Position numbers and translations under genes: made by a program
Notes under the pieces: model-generated
Databases searched by the model: none
The model's input: the letters and a program-made list of their open reading frames with translations, nothing else
What the model was told of the DNA's origin: nothing
Shown: piece after piece, positions 8,759-16,795 of the stretch
Position numbering within the stretch: position 1 is the first letter of the stretch
How the letters are laid out: the number at the start of each line of letters is the position of its first letter
IMG/VR virus record: IMGVR_UViG_3300032116_000067
Span: 1 to 64,000 of that record
Source: a virus
Strand: one strand, 5' to 3'
Length of the DNA stretch: 64,000 nucleotides

Positions 8759-10120
8759 TTAGGCCTGGAAAGTCTCAAGCGTAACACTGTTGCTAGCAGC
8801 AGTGCAAGACTGAGTGATGAACGTAGTCAGATCCGAGGTGCTGGTTCCTTTAGGAACGTGTACCACCAGAAGATACTGATCGTTATCAAAAGTGCTGGTC
8901 GGGTTGTTGAAACGCGGCACATTGTGCAGGATCATCACCTGATCGTACAGAGCAGAGCGGGTTACCGCAGCCAGGGCCGGATCAGCTTCGATCTCACGCA
9001 TCCTCAGAGAGTCAACGCGAGAACTGTCAGGATAAGCATTCTGCAGGTAACGACCGTCGAGAATCAGTTCACGAAGAACCGTCTCACCAACACCAGAAGC
9101 CTGCTGCGGAGCCTGTGTTTCAGATACAGTGATGCACTCTACTTTGCAAGGCTCACCGGACTCATCAACTACAGAAGCATAGACAAATAGAGGCTCCAGG
9201 TCATACTTGTCGGTCGGAGTGAACGTACAAGTACCGAAAGTCGTGTCCACATAAGCAGTGATGATGTCCATGTGCGTGTTTACACTACCGAGGCTAGAAG
9301 TAGCCGGAGTGTAACCAGCTGTGGTAACAGCATCAAAGATAGAGGCGTTCACGTTGGTAGAGGCAGTAGCGGCTACAGAAAGTACAACGTTAGCGTTACC
9401 AGAGGAAGCAGAGTCAGCTGCACCAACAGATACAACAGTTGTTCCAGCAGGAATACCAGCAGCTTCAACCTTGTCACCTGCGGTGAATTTAGTACGGTCA
9501 GCGTTGGCAACAACAATCGTAGCAGAACCACTGGTCGGATCAATAGCAACACCGGTGAAAGCTTCTTTCCAAACTTTAGCCTGAATGAAGTCTTTCAGAA
9601 GCAGAGCTTCGTTGATCTGGTCAGCCCACTTCAGCAGAGCCACAGTGTGGTCGATAGGTGTGTTGGAAGTATCGCAGCAACCGGTGTAAGCGTCCAGGGT
9701 CTTGTAGAGCTGGTGGTTCAAGAAACGCAGAGCGGGAGAACCTTTAACGTCAACACGCAGGCGGATGGTGCTATCACAAGCCAGACCAGCACAAGCATTT
9801 GCTTCTACTTTAACGATCTGATTGCGAGCAGCTTTACCTTCAACCTTAATCAGGCGGCTGATGTACTTCGGATTGATCACTTTGGACTTCTTGGACTCTT
9901 TGTAACCACCGTGTACGGGGCCAATCTTGTCAGAAGCAAAGCGGCTACCTTCAGCCAGGATAAACGGAGCAGCTTGGGCAGTAGTACCCAGGGCAAGAAA
10001 AGTCTTGGCATCAAAGAAGCCAATCTGACCGGCTGTCAGAGCAGCGGTGCTTGTTCCGGTAGTAGCAAGAGTCGTGCTCGCAGGCAGGAAGCTCTTACGA
10101 AACGCATTAGGAAAATACAT
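8759..10120 (-). CDS. Probable major tail/structural protein
   Basis: 453 residues, rich in Ala, Thr and Ser. The N-terminus is MYFPNAFRKSFLPASTTLAT, followed by a pattern (TAGQIGFFDAKTF) typical of an abundant self-assembling structural protein. A central beta-sandwich-like insertion (IVVANADRTKFTAGDKV ... VVLSVAATAST) resembles Ig-like decorations. Its own strong terminator, even codon use and position between neck and fibre genes suggest a highly expressed tail protein (tube, sheath or ring). No unambiguous family signature is visible. Confidence 0.6.
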   Translation of the reverse strand: MYFPNAFRKSFLPASTTLATTGTSTAALTAGQIGFFDAKTFLALGTTAQAAPFILAEGSRFASDKIGPVHGGYKESKKSKVINPKYISRLIKVEGKAARNQIVKVEANACAGLACDSTIRLRVDVKGSPALRFLNHQLYKTLDAYTGCCDTSNTPIDHTVALLKWADQINEALLLKDFIQAKVWKEAFTGVAIDPTSGSATIVVANADRTKFTAGDKVEAAGIPAGTTVVSVGAADSASSGNANVVLSVAATASTNVNASIFDAVTTAGYTPATSSLGSVNTHMDIITAYVDTTFGTCTFTPTDKYDLEPLFVYASVVDESGEPCKVECITVSETQAPQQASGVGETVLRELILDGRYLQNAYPDSSRVDSLRMREIEADPALAAVTRSALYDQVMILHNVPRFNNPTSTFDNDQYLLVVHVPKGTSTSDLTTFITQSCTAASNSVTLETFQA

Positions 10121-10160
10121 AGGACTTGGGGTTTATGGGGTTAATAAAAACAAAAAATAA

Positions 10161-10577
10161 TTAGCTTAAGAACATCAGTTTATACTTGGTAGAAGCAATC
10201 AGACTTTTCATCTCGTCCAGCTGGTTGACAATCTCAGAAAACGGCATGATCTTCTGCAGTTCTATAATCTCGTTATACAGCTCTTTCATGTGTCCGAGAG
10301 CTTCCTGTACAGAACCGCACTTAATAGCAGGTACTGTGGGATAATCAAGAAGCTTTTCACGAGCTCCCTGGTATTGCTCAGCTACGGAGTCAACCAGTCC
10401 GGGTATTCCTTCATAAAAGTCACCTAGGGCTTTGTGAGCAGCGTAGGATCCAGGTCCAGAGATCTTAAGATGCAGCTGATGAATACTGGTCACCAACGCC
10501 TGCGCGTGGGCGATCATACCAGCTGTTTCCATACAAGGACCCATTGGAGCGGGTCGGGGTATCTTAGTTAGTGCCAT
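10161..10577 (-). CDS. Putative neck/tail assembly protein, unknown
   Basis: 138 residues, largely helical with LHLKISGPGSYAAHKALGDF and a C-terminal helix pair (IIELQKIMPFSEIVNQLDEM). It overlaps the upstream tail tubular gene by one base (translational coupling) and precedes the major tail gene. Not recognised beyond its place in the head-tail connector segment. Confidence 0.6.
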   Translation of the reverse strand: MALTKIPRPAPMGPCMETAGMIAHAQALVTSIHQLHLKISGPGSYAAHKALGDFYEGIPGLVDSVAEQYQGAREKLLDYPTVPAIKCGSVQEALGHMKELYNEIIELQKIMPFSEIVNQLDEMKSLIASTKYKLMFLS

Positions 10578-11281
10578 TAGCTATTCTTTTGTACTTCTTG
10601 TGATTCACGTTGGTACTGGTTCATACTCTCTATGTCACCGGCAAGAATAGCAGCTGCCTGATCTACCAGGATTTCTGCGATATCGTCTTTGAACTCACAC
10701 TCCTGGTTAGCCGTAAAAGTCTGTCCAGTAGATGGATTAACACAACCCAGGAACTGTACGGTCCGGGGAAGCCGGTAGTAAACCAGCCCAATATCAGTGA
10801 TGTTAAACTCACCATTGGTATAGACCCGGATCTTGTCACCCACCAGCGTACTCAGAGTCTCAGCCCATTCAAAGCTGGGTCCTTTAGTATCACTAGTCAG
10901 TAAGACACCCATGTTGGCTTCTTCTGCTTCATAGACGACCATCTTACGTTTGTCCGGGCAGCATGTGCTATTTGCATAGACATCGGCCCGCACGTAGTAG
11001 AGATAGTCACCAGGAAGCGTAGCTTCAAAGAACGTTTTCTTGTCTGTGATCGGTAGAAGATCTACGCTCTTCATCAGAACACGCAGATCATCTACCAAGC
11101 CGGTTGACTGTTCGGATCCCTCTTTACGGGTATTGATCCCGTAGATCATCCTACGCACCCACTCAAGCTGAGCTTTGTTGAAAGCTTCCTGGACCATCCA
11201 GCACTCAAGGTTGTCATAGTCAAAACTGGCGAGTTTGTTAAGTCGCTGTTTTATCTTGATCTGTAAGAGGTTGTTATTCAT
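10577..11281 (-). CDS. Tail tubular protein (P22 gp4-like head-tail connector)
   Basis: 234 residues. The N-terminus (IKIKQRLNKLASFDYDNLEC followed by AFNKAQLEWVRR) matches what I recall of the crAss-like tail tubular family: a helical adaptor that binds beneath the portal and closes the packaged head. The middle is beta-rich (PGDYLYYVRADVYANSTC) and the end helical (DDIAEILVDQAAAILAGDIE). It lies between the 337- and 138-residue connector-region genes, as expected for neck assembly. The family call is from memory of the pattern. Confidence 0.65.
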   Translation of the reverse strand: MNNNLLQIKIKQRLNKLASFDYDNLECWMVQEAFNKAQLEWVRRMIYGINTRKEGSEQSTGLVDDLRVLMKSVDLLPITDKKTFFEATLPGDYLYYVRADVYANSTCCPDKRKMVVYEAEEANMGVLLTSDTKGPSFEWAETLSTLVGDKIRVYTNGEFNITDIGLVYYRLPRTVQFLGCVNPSTGQTFTANQECEFKDDIAEILVDQAAAILAGDIESMNQYQRESQEVQKNS

Positions 11282-11287
11282 ATCGTA

Positions 11288-12301
11288 TTAAGCGTTCCAG
11301 TATTTTTCTACTTTCTTAGTGAGGTCTATCAGGATCTCCTCGTTCAGGGGATTCTTCAGATACTCCACCACATCTGTCGGTGTGCGACCCATCATCGTAC
11401 CAGTTTGCATGTGATAGATAAATCCATCTGCTTTGGTACTAATGAACTTGTAGTAAGAGCTGTCCTTGACGATCGAGCGGATCTTGAGGGTCTCCATATC
11501 GAGCCCGGCAGTATCCAGGAAACGCTGAGCGGTCTTGCGTTTGTCTTTCTCTATAAGATCTCCATTGATGTACTTATCCATGTTGTCATAGATAATATCA
11601 TTCGGAGTGCTCTTCTTGTACTGGGCCGAGTTGGGGTCCAGGACTTTAGCCACATAGAGCAGCTTGTTTTGGTTCTTATCAAAGAGCTTCTGCAGTTCAG
11701 ATAAAGCTTTGTTACGAAGTTTCTTCACCTCAGTTTGGATAGAAGCCGTTTCTTCCAGCTTATCCAGGTAGAACTTAGGCGGCACCGGCATACGTCGGGC
11801 TTCTTCCAGGCTTTTAGCTATGATAGAAAAACCACCAGTTTCTATTGCGTACATCCTGATCAAATCATACGGGTCTTTATCAGGCTCCAAATAAATAGGC
11901 TCGTTACCACAGCGGATCTTGATCTTATCCCAGAACTCAGCGTTATCCGGCTTCATGAGTTTAATCTTGTTCCAGAACTGCTCATCACTAGGATCCACTA
12001 CATTAGCAGCCAGTTCTTTTTCCAACTGAGCTACGATCTGGCGGATCTGCTTGATCTTGGCTTCTTGTTCATCCAGTGGAAGATCTTTGACTTCCGGGGC
12101 AAACTCATTGAGACCAGTGAGGTATCGTTTGATACCGTTGATTTCCAGACAAGCCAGTTGCTCTTCATGGAAAGCTCCGTCAAACAGACTTAGTCCGTAC
12201 TTCTGAAGTCCCATATTGTCCACGATCGGATCAAAATAAGGACGGATAGCGATCGTACTTCTCTTGTTCTGCGGGTACTTTTCTACGACTGTTACACTCA
12301 T
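11288..12301 (-). CDS. Putative virion ring/neck protein, unknown
   Basis: 337 residues, strongly charged. Helical stretches (EAKIKQIRQIVAQLEKELAA; KKLRNKALSELQKLFDKNQN) suggest coiled-coil assembly. Its position after the capsid region and immediately before the tail tubular gene suggests a neck or ring component. It is preceded by a 190-nt structured leader (12302-12493). No catalytic motif is visible. Confidence 0.55.
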   Translation of the reverse strand: MSVTVVEKYPQNKRSTIAIRPYFDPIVDNMGLQKYGLSLFDGAFHEEQLACLEINGIKRYLTGLNEFAPEVKDLPLDEQEAKIKQIRQIVAQLEKELAANVVDPSDEQFWNKIKLMKPDNAEFWDKIKIRCGNEPIYLEPDKDPYDLIRMYAIETGGFSIIAKSLEEARRMPVPPKFYLDKLEETASIQTEVKKLRNKALSELQKLFDKNQNKLLYVAKVLDPNSAQYKKSTPNDIIYDNMDKYINGDLIEKDKRKTAQRFLDTAGLDMETLKIRSIVKDSSYYKFISTKADGFIYHMQTGTMMGRTPTDVVEYLKNPLNEEILIDLTKKVEKYWNA

Positions 12302-12493
12302 CGTTTGGTTTTTTGGTTTTTAAGTATCCGGTTCTTCCGGATATTAGGACCTGTCGGAGTGGTAGGCTCCCAAGGGTACAATCCCAACAGGTCGGAGCTT
12401 AGATACGGAGACCTAAGCGGTGTTAAAAGACTCAGACTGGTGCGGGTGTTTTAGCCAGTAAAACTGGTAGCTGTTAACCGTTCTGAGTACTGT
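12302..12493 (-). promoter_or_regulatory. Structured leader upstream of the 337-residue gene
   Basis: This noncoding stretch folds on paper into three stems: CTTAG/CTAAG (12398-12402 with 12413-12417), a 7-bp long-range stem (GACCTGT 12348-12354 with ACAGGTC 12387-12393), and ATCCGG/CCGGAT (12326-12331 with 12337-12342). On the minus strand the last hairpin ends about 25 nt before the start codon and is followed by an A-rich tract rather than a T-run, so it is a leader rather than a terminator. Confidence 0.4.
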
Positions 12494-12679
12494 TTACTTA
12501 GAACTAGCGTCGGCCGCGTTACGTCCAAGAAGTGCACTAAGTACACCGGTGGCAATAACTGTCCAGTTAGTTTCTCCGGACTGCAGCAGCTGCTGTGTTA
12601 CAGTAAGAGCACAGATAGCATATCCAATAAGAGATGTTACCGGTGACTTACCAAAAAGAACTGATGTTAAGGTTTTCAT
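12494..12679 (-). CDS. Small membrane protein, holin-like
   Basis: 61 residues from the ATG at 12679 (MKTLTSVLFGKSPVTS). An upstream in-frame start would overlap the endonuclease gene and add an unlikely leader. One or two hydrophobic stretches (LIGYAICALTVTQQLL and NWTVIATGVLSALLG) joined by a short polar turn fit a two-TM hairpin, similar to small holins or other phage membrane proteins. It lies outside the lysis cassette at 55-57.8 kb, so a lysis role is only a possibility. Confidence 0.5.
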   Translation of the reverse strand: MKTLTSVLFGKSPVTSLIGYAICALTVTQQLLQSGETNWTVIATGVLSALLGRNAADASSK

Positions 12680-12695
12680 AAGGCTTGTTTTAAGT

Positions 12696-13652
12696 TTAAG
12701 CTGCCTCGGTTTCAGAGTCAGCAAACTCAGTTAAATACGTTTGGTACTTGCGGTCGAGATAGACGGTGGCGTCTTTGTAGAGGAGGGTGGCTATCTTTCT
12801 AGCATCCTGTCCGTAGTAAGAAACCCGATAAAAGTTTTTACCCGGTGCCTTGGTAGGATATTTTTCTTTTACACCTGCTGCTTGTGAGCAATACAGAATA
12901 AAATCAAATATTGTTTCTAAAGTACCACACAAAAAAATGTGCGAAATAGTTTTAGAACCTGACGGATGTTTATATAATCCACCATCACCATCTATACAAC
13001 CGCGCCAGAAGTCTCGAGATTGTTTAAGCAACTCGTGAGGAGCTATAGAAGTACTTTTATTAGAAGTAAATCCTAACTCGACCAGTCGGTCTCTAAGTCT
13101 GCGTGAGTTAACACGTAGTCTTTTAGAGTCATGACCATTGATTACTTTTCGGTTACATCCTAAAAACTGTCTAAACTTTTCCAGGTGGGGCTCGTCATTG
13201 TCATGTAAAGTAAGTTCTAATGAAGCTTCTCTAGTTTGACTTATATGACCATCTGTGTACATCATCCCTATCCAATACAACGCTTCAGGTGTTAACTCAT
13301 CAAAAGCCTGATGATTGATCTCTGTCGCGTGTCTGATGTGGTGCTGATCAGAAAGATCTCGATAATCTACACCGACCGACTTTAAAAGCTCCCGTATTGT
13401 TTTTCGGGTAAGCTTTAGCGTCTGCTCAATATAGATTTGAGATTTACCTTCCTGGTAGAGCTCTACAACTTTTTTCAGAGTTTCTTCTCTTGACTTTTTA
13501 CGGTCTTCATCGTAGTCAATACCAAACTGTGAAAGAACTTTTTTTACCGTCGGCTGGGAGGAAGATGTTAACTGAGTGATTTCAGTTAACATCTTTCCTT
13601 CTTTATACAGCCTTAGTATTTCTTCGGACTTAGTCTTCGTAGGGTTGTACAT
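12696..13652 (-). CDS. LAGLIDADG-type homing endonuclease with N-terminal HTH
   Basis: 318 residues from ATG at 13652; an earlier TTG at 13685 lies inside the promoter. The N-terminal about 100 residues contain two HTH-like repeats (ILRLYKEGKMLTEITQ; VVELYQEGKSQIYIEQ). Two LAGLIDADG helices follow: YWIGMMYTDGHI and FWRGCIDGDGGL, each with the catalytic acidic residue. It is a free-standing mobile gene between capsid and neck genes, with its own promoter and AT-richer codons than its neighbours. Likely target: the intact capsid-neck junction in related phages (inference). Confidence 0.85.
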   Translation of the reverse strand: MYNPTKTKSEEILRLYKEGKMLTEITQLTSSSQPTVKKVLSQFGIDYDEDRKKSREETLKKVVELYQEGKSQIYIEQTLKLTRKTIRELLKSVGVDYRDLSDQHHIRHATEINHQAFDELTPEALYWIGMMYTDGHISQTREASLELTLHDNDEPHLEKFRQFLGCNRKVINGHDSKRLRVNSRRLRDRLVELGFTSNKSTSIAPHELLKQSRDFWRGCIDGDGGLYKHPSGSKTISHIFLCGTLETIFDFILYCSQAAGVKEKYPTKAPGKNFYRVSYYGQDARKIATLLYKDATVYLDRKYQTYLTEFADSETEAA

Positions 13653-13654
13653 AT

Positions 13655-13715
13655 TGTAGATGTTTACTCTACAAATATACAACAAGTTCTACAAATTGTT
13701 ATACAAAATCCGATA
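13655..13715 (-). promoter_or_regulatory. Promoter of the LAGLIDADG endonuclease gene
   Basis: On the minus strand the region reads TTTTGTATAAC ... TTTGTAGAAC ... TTGTATATTTGTAGAG, containing a Bacteroidota -7 box (TATATTTG) and the TGTAGAAC element that recurs before other genes in this window. It lies just upstream of the ATG at 13652. Confidence 0.55.
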
Positions 13716-13726
13716 CTTTTAATTAC

Positions 13727-15352
13727 TCAAAACGAACCGCCAGTTACAGGGTTGCGCATGACTATCTTAAGGACTTTTGTTGGATCCTTAACCCAGATAG
13801 CAGGCATCGTCTGCGTCATGAATACGCGGTAGCCGTTGAAGTTTCCAGAAGACTGGAAGCCTTGCGTACGACCCATGTAGTCCATGGTACCGTTCTGGTA
13901 GAACCATTTCAGTTGGTTGTCCCAGCTCAGTTTCAGCATGAAGATGTTGTCATTGGTGTTCTCCGTAATGTCGAAGATGATGAAGTTGTAGCTGGACAGC
14001 GGGAAACCGTCAATGATTGGGTTCTCAATGTCATTGGTGTGGATGTTATCGAACGCCGGGTTCAGCACAAACTTCACGTTAGCCAGGAACGGAATAACGT
14101 ACTGAGTGTAAGCAAAACCGAAGTTCAGATCCATACCTTTGCCGGTGATTGCACCAATTTCAGAAGCATCAATTACCAAACCCGAGTTAACTGTCTCGCG
14201 TCGAATAGCTTCATTAACGAGTTTCATACCGCCAAGACCAGTTTGTACAATCAACTGACGCTTGGGATCCGGACCCTGAAACTCAACTTTACCATTGAAG
14301 AAATTGAAGATCTCACTCTTAAACAGATCCAGGTTGAATGAGCCTTTGTTGTAGATACGCTTGAACGAGTTGTCGAGCTGCTTCCACAGACCCACAGAGA
14401 GGCGGATATCATCCGGACCGTCCTGCTTTACTTTACCACCCTGACCCCACATGAGGTAAGTTTCGATATCGTTAGCAATCTTGGTCAGGTGAGCTGCTTC
14501 CAGGGTGGTCAAGAATGTGCGGGTAAGCTGGCCGGACTGGTAAGCCTTCTTCACGTAGTCCTTACCCATTTTAGAAGCCATGTTCTCAAGAGAATTGATA
14601 GAAGGATCTTTCAGAGCCTCGTTATCAAAGTTCCTCCAGAGCTCAACAACTGGTACGGTACCATCAGCCTTCATACCACCCTTCATCATCAGGTCAGCCC
14701 TGGACGAGATAGAGTAATGTACGTGGGCTTCTGCGCCACCAACATAGTTGTAGAACTCACGGAAACCAGCGGATACATTACCCAGGTCAGAGAAACGCTC
14801 GCCGTATTCACCACGGGCAGAACCCTTGCGGAATACTTTGGTTCCTACTTTCAGGTACTTGTTGTCCAGGTACTTGGCGTTGTCGTTGTTAACAAGCTGC
14901 ACCGTGTAGATAAAACCGTCACCGGCAGGGATGATATCATCAGCCGTGATATACATTTCAACACCGTTGTACTTGTCATAGGTGATGATATCACCATGTC
15001 CAAACGAACGCTTGTTTACTTTGATTTTGAAGCTCTGACCGTCGATGCCCTTAGTGGCATTAGCGGATTCTATATCTTCTGTGATATAGGGAAGATCCTG
15101 AGCAACAGGGATCTGCCATTTGTACTCACCTCTCGCATTATCTACAGAGATAATGTTCTTTCCTCCAAAGCTGGACATCTGGTACAAAGGCATTTCTACC
15201 TTTTGAGCCATGGCCCACAAGTCTACCGGACCGAGGTCGGTAGGCTCTGCACTCTTGAGGAGGTTTGACAGGTGGTACGAGTCTACGTGAGAGCTAGTCT
15301 GATAACTAGTATCCCGTAGAAAGATACCATTGTTCAAAACTGGAGTTGCCAT
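13727..15352 (-). CDS. Major capsid protein
   Basis: 541 residues. It sits directly after the scaffold-like gene and before connector genes, with the expected length. It lacks catalytic motifs and has even codon use. The C-terminal half (ASEIGAITGKGMDLNFG; NPAFDNIHTNDIENP; GFPLSSYNFIIFDITEN) resembles crAss-like capsid proteins as I remember them, which have the HK97 fold. The N-terminal about 60 residues could be an arm or delta-like segment. The identity rests mainly on gene order. Confidence 0.75.
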   Translation of the reverse strand: MATPVLNNGIFLRDTSYQTSSHVDSYHLSNLLKSAEPTDLGPVDLWAMAQKVEMPLYQMSSFGGKNIISVDNARGEYKWQIPVAQDLPYITEDIESANATKGIDGQSFKIKVNKRSFGHGDIITYDKYNGVEMYITADDIIPAGDGFIYTVQLVNNDNAKYLDNKYLKVGTKVFRKGSARGEYGERFSDLGNVSAGFREFYNYVGGAEAHVHYSISSRADLMMKGGMKADGTVPVVELWRNFDNEALKDPSINSLENMASKMGKDYVKKAYQSGQLTRTFLTTLEAAHLTKIANDIETYLMWGQGGKVKQDGPDDIRLSVGLWKQLDNSFKRIYNKGSFNLDLFKSEIFNFFNGKVEFQGPDPKRQLIVQTGLGGMKLVNEAIRRETVNSGLVIDASEIGAITGKGMDLNFGFAYTQYVIPFLANVKFVLNPAFDNIHTNDIENPIIDGFPLSSYNFIIFDITENTNDNIFMLKLSWDNQLKWFYQNGTMDYMGRTQGFQSSGNFNGYRVFMTQTMPAIWVKDPTKVLKIVMRNPVTGGSF

Positions 15353-15382
15353 AGGGCATCGGATTTAGGGGGTTAATAAGAA

Positions 15383-16663
15383 TTAGCGTTTGAATATGTT
15401 CTGAGGCCTGGAAATCTTACGACTTCTGGGCTCGTCATCATCTTGTTGGGTAGAGACGTTTCTACGACTCTGTTCTGTCTTTAACTGGCGTACTGTCTGT
15501 TCGACGGCTTGGTTCTTACCTTGTTTGACCAGGGTCTGACGGTACTCATCCGGATTAGAAAGCAACCAAAGGGCTTCTGCAATCAGCGGATAGTTAGGTT
15601 CTACAAACTGGTACTTCTCAAGTAAGTGTCCAAGCAGGTTGGTTGGGCGTCCACTAATTGAAGGATACTGGGGCTGAATCAATCCGGAGTACAGCTGGGC
15701 CTGAGTCTTTTTGTCCAACTTAAGACCATTGATCTCAGCAGGACGAAGAGCTTCAAACACGTTCTGCATGTAAGCTTGGGCGGCTTGCTCTTGCTGTTGT
15801 TTGCGGCTTTCTTGTTCTGCCAACTGAGCTTGGACGATCTCTTCCTGCATCTGGTCAAGCTTCGGCTTAAACTGCTTGGCTTTCTTCTCCAAAACACCCA
15901 GATCTTTCCACGTAGCCAGTTCTTCGTCAATTTCCTCATCGGTACCAAAACCGGTAGCACTGAGGTAAGAACGAACAATACCTTCCTGGTCATTTTCGTC
16001 GGTCGGATCTAAAGATCTAACCTGTTCTACCTGGGCGAGAGCCTGGAACAGACCTTTGAGATCTTGACCACCGTCCATTACGTACTTAGCTGCGTACTGC
16101 AGCTCATCAGGTAAAGACTCAAAGAACTCTTGTGGGGTCTTGGCAGCTACCTCTTGTTTGAGGTTATCCATGTTAGCTTGCCAGAGCTCCTCTATATCTT
16201 TTTCCGCGAGACTACCGAGGTAGTCATCGAGGGTTTGTTTGCTTTCATCGTAGTCATCAAAGGCAAACATCTCCTTTGACTCTATGCGTTTTTTCAAGAA
16301 CTCTACAAGACCAGACTTTTCCGTCTTGGGTCGGCCGCCCTTAGACTTGGTGTTGTCGTCTTGTGAATCATCATCGTTAGTCAGATCATCAAAGATGTCT
16401 GTAGATGTTCCACGGGAAACTCCACCTTCTTTGTCTTTGTTATCTCCTCCAGAATCATCTTTGGATGAATCTGTGGTCTTATCATCAGCATCATTGACTT
16501 TGTCAACAAAGCTCATGTCCATACCACCTTTAGAGAAGATATTTGGTTTAGCGGGTTCTGAATCTGGTAGCACAATGCTATCAGCACCCGGGGCACCCAG
16601 CCAGCTGTCTATATCAAGATCTACTTGTTGTACACTGGTCTGTACATTGGTTTGATTGTCCAT
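15383..16663 (-). CDS. Scaffold-like capsid assembly protein
   Basis: 426 residues, very acidic and low complexity at the N-terminus (DDKTTDSSKDDSGGDNKDKE). Long charged helices follow (LDQMQEEIVQAQLAEQESRK) and the C-terminus is basic (DEPRSRKISRPQNIFKR). This composition, with a basic capsid-binding tail and coiled coils, fits a scaffold. The gene lies between portal and capsid, the standard place. Confidence 0.7.
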   Translation of the reverse strand: MDNQTNVQTSVQQVDLDIDSWLGAPGADSIVLPDSEPAKPNIFSKGGMDMSFVDKVNDADDKTTDSSKDDSGGDNKDKEGGVSRGTSTDIFDDLTNDDDSQDDNTKSKGGRPKTEKSGLVEFLKKRIESKEMFAFDDYDESKQTLDDYLGSLAEKDIEELWQANMDNLKQEVAAKTPQEFFESLPDELQYAAKYVMDGGQDLKGLFQALAQVEQVRSLDPTDENDQEGIVRSYLSATGFGTDEEIDEELATWKDLGVLEKKAKQFKPKLDQMQEEIVQAQLAEQESRKQQQEQAAQAYMQNVFEALRPAEINGLKLDKKTQAQLYSGLIQPQYPSISGRPTNLLGHLLEKYQFVEPNYPLIAEALWLLSNPDEYRQTLVKQGKNQAVEQTVRQLKTEQSRRNVSTQQDDDEPRSRKISRPQNIFKR

Positions 16664-16676
16664 AAGTTGTATTGGT

Positions 16677-16760
16677 TTTTACTGCTTAGTTCTACAATAA
16701 AAATATACAACTTTAAACCCTTAAAATTTAGAGAACTTAGTGTAGAGCTACCTGAAGTAT
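16677..16760 (-). promoter_or_regulatory. Late promoter for scaffold and capsid genes
   Basis: In the 132-bp gap after the portal gene, the minus strand reads AAGTTCTCTAAATTTT ... AAAGTTGTATATTTTTATTG then TAGAAC. The two parts (TTCTCTAAA and TTGTATATT-N-ATTGTAGA) recur before other transcription units here. It probably gives extra transcription of scaffold and capsid relative to portal. Confidence 0.55.
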
Positions 16761-16795
16761 GGATAATAGAGCTATGACTTACTCACCGAAAAAGT

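Noticed and set aside
8575-8787. Minus-strand 70-codon frame between two tail genes
   Set aside because: It overlaps both neighbours and the terminator at 8701-8740; composition is not protein-like.
9272-10144. 290-codon plus-strand frame opposite the major tail gene
   Set aside because: It is the complement of a well-supported gene and is Ser/Arg/Thr-biased as expected for a shadow frame.
12696-13652. Intron containing the LAGLIDADG gene
   Set aside because: The capsid gene upstream and the small membrane gene downstream are each complete, so the endonuclease gene is free-standing.
14489-15268. 259-codon plus-strand frame opposite the capsid gene
   Set aside because: Shadow of the capsid gene; no leader, no recognisable domain.
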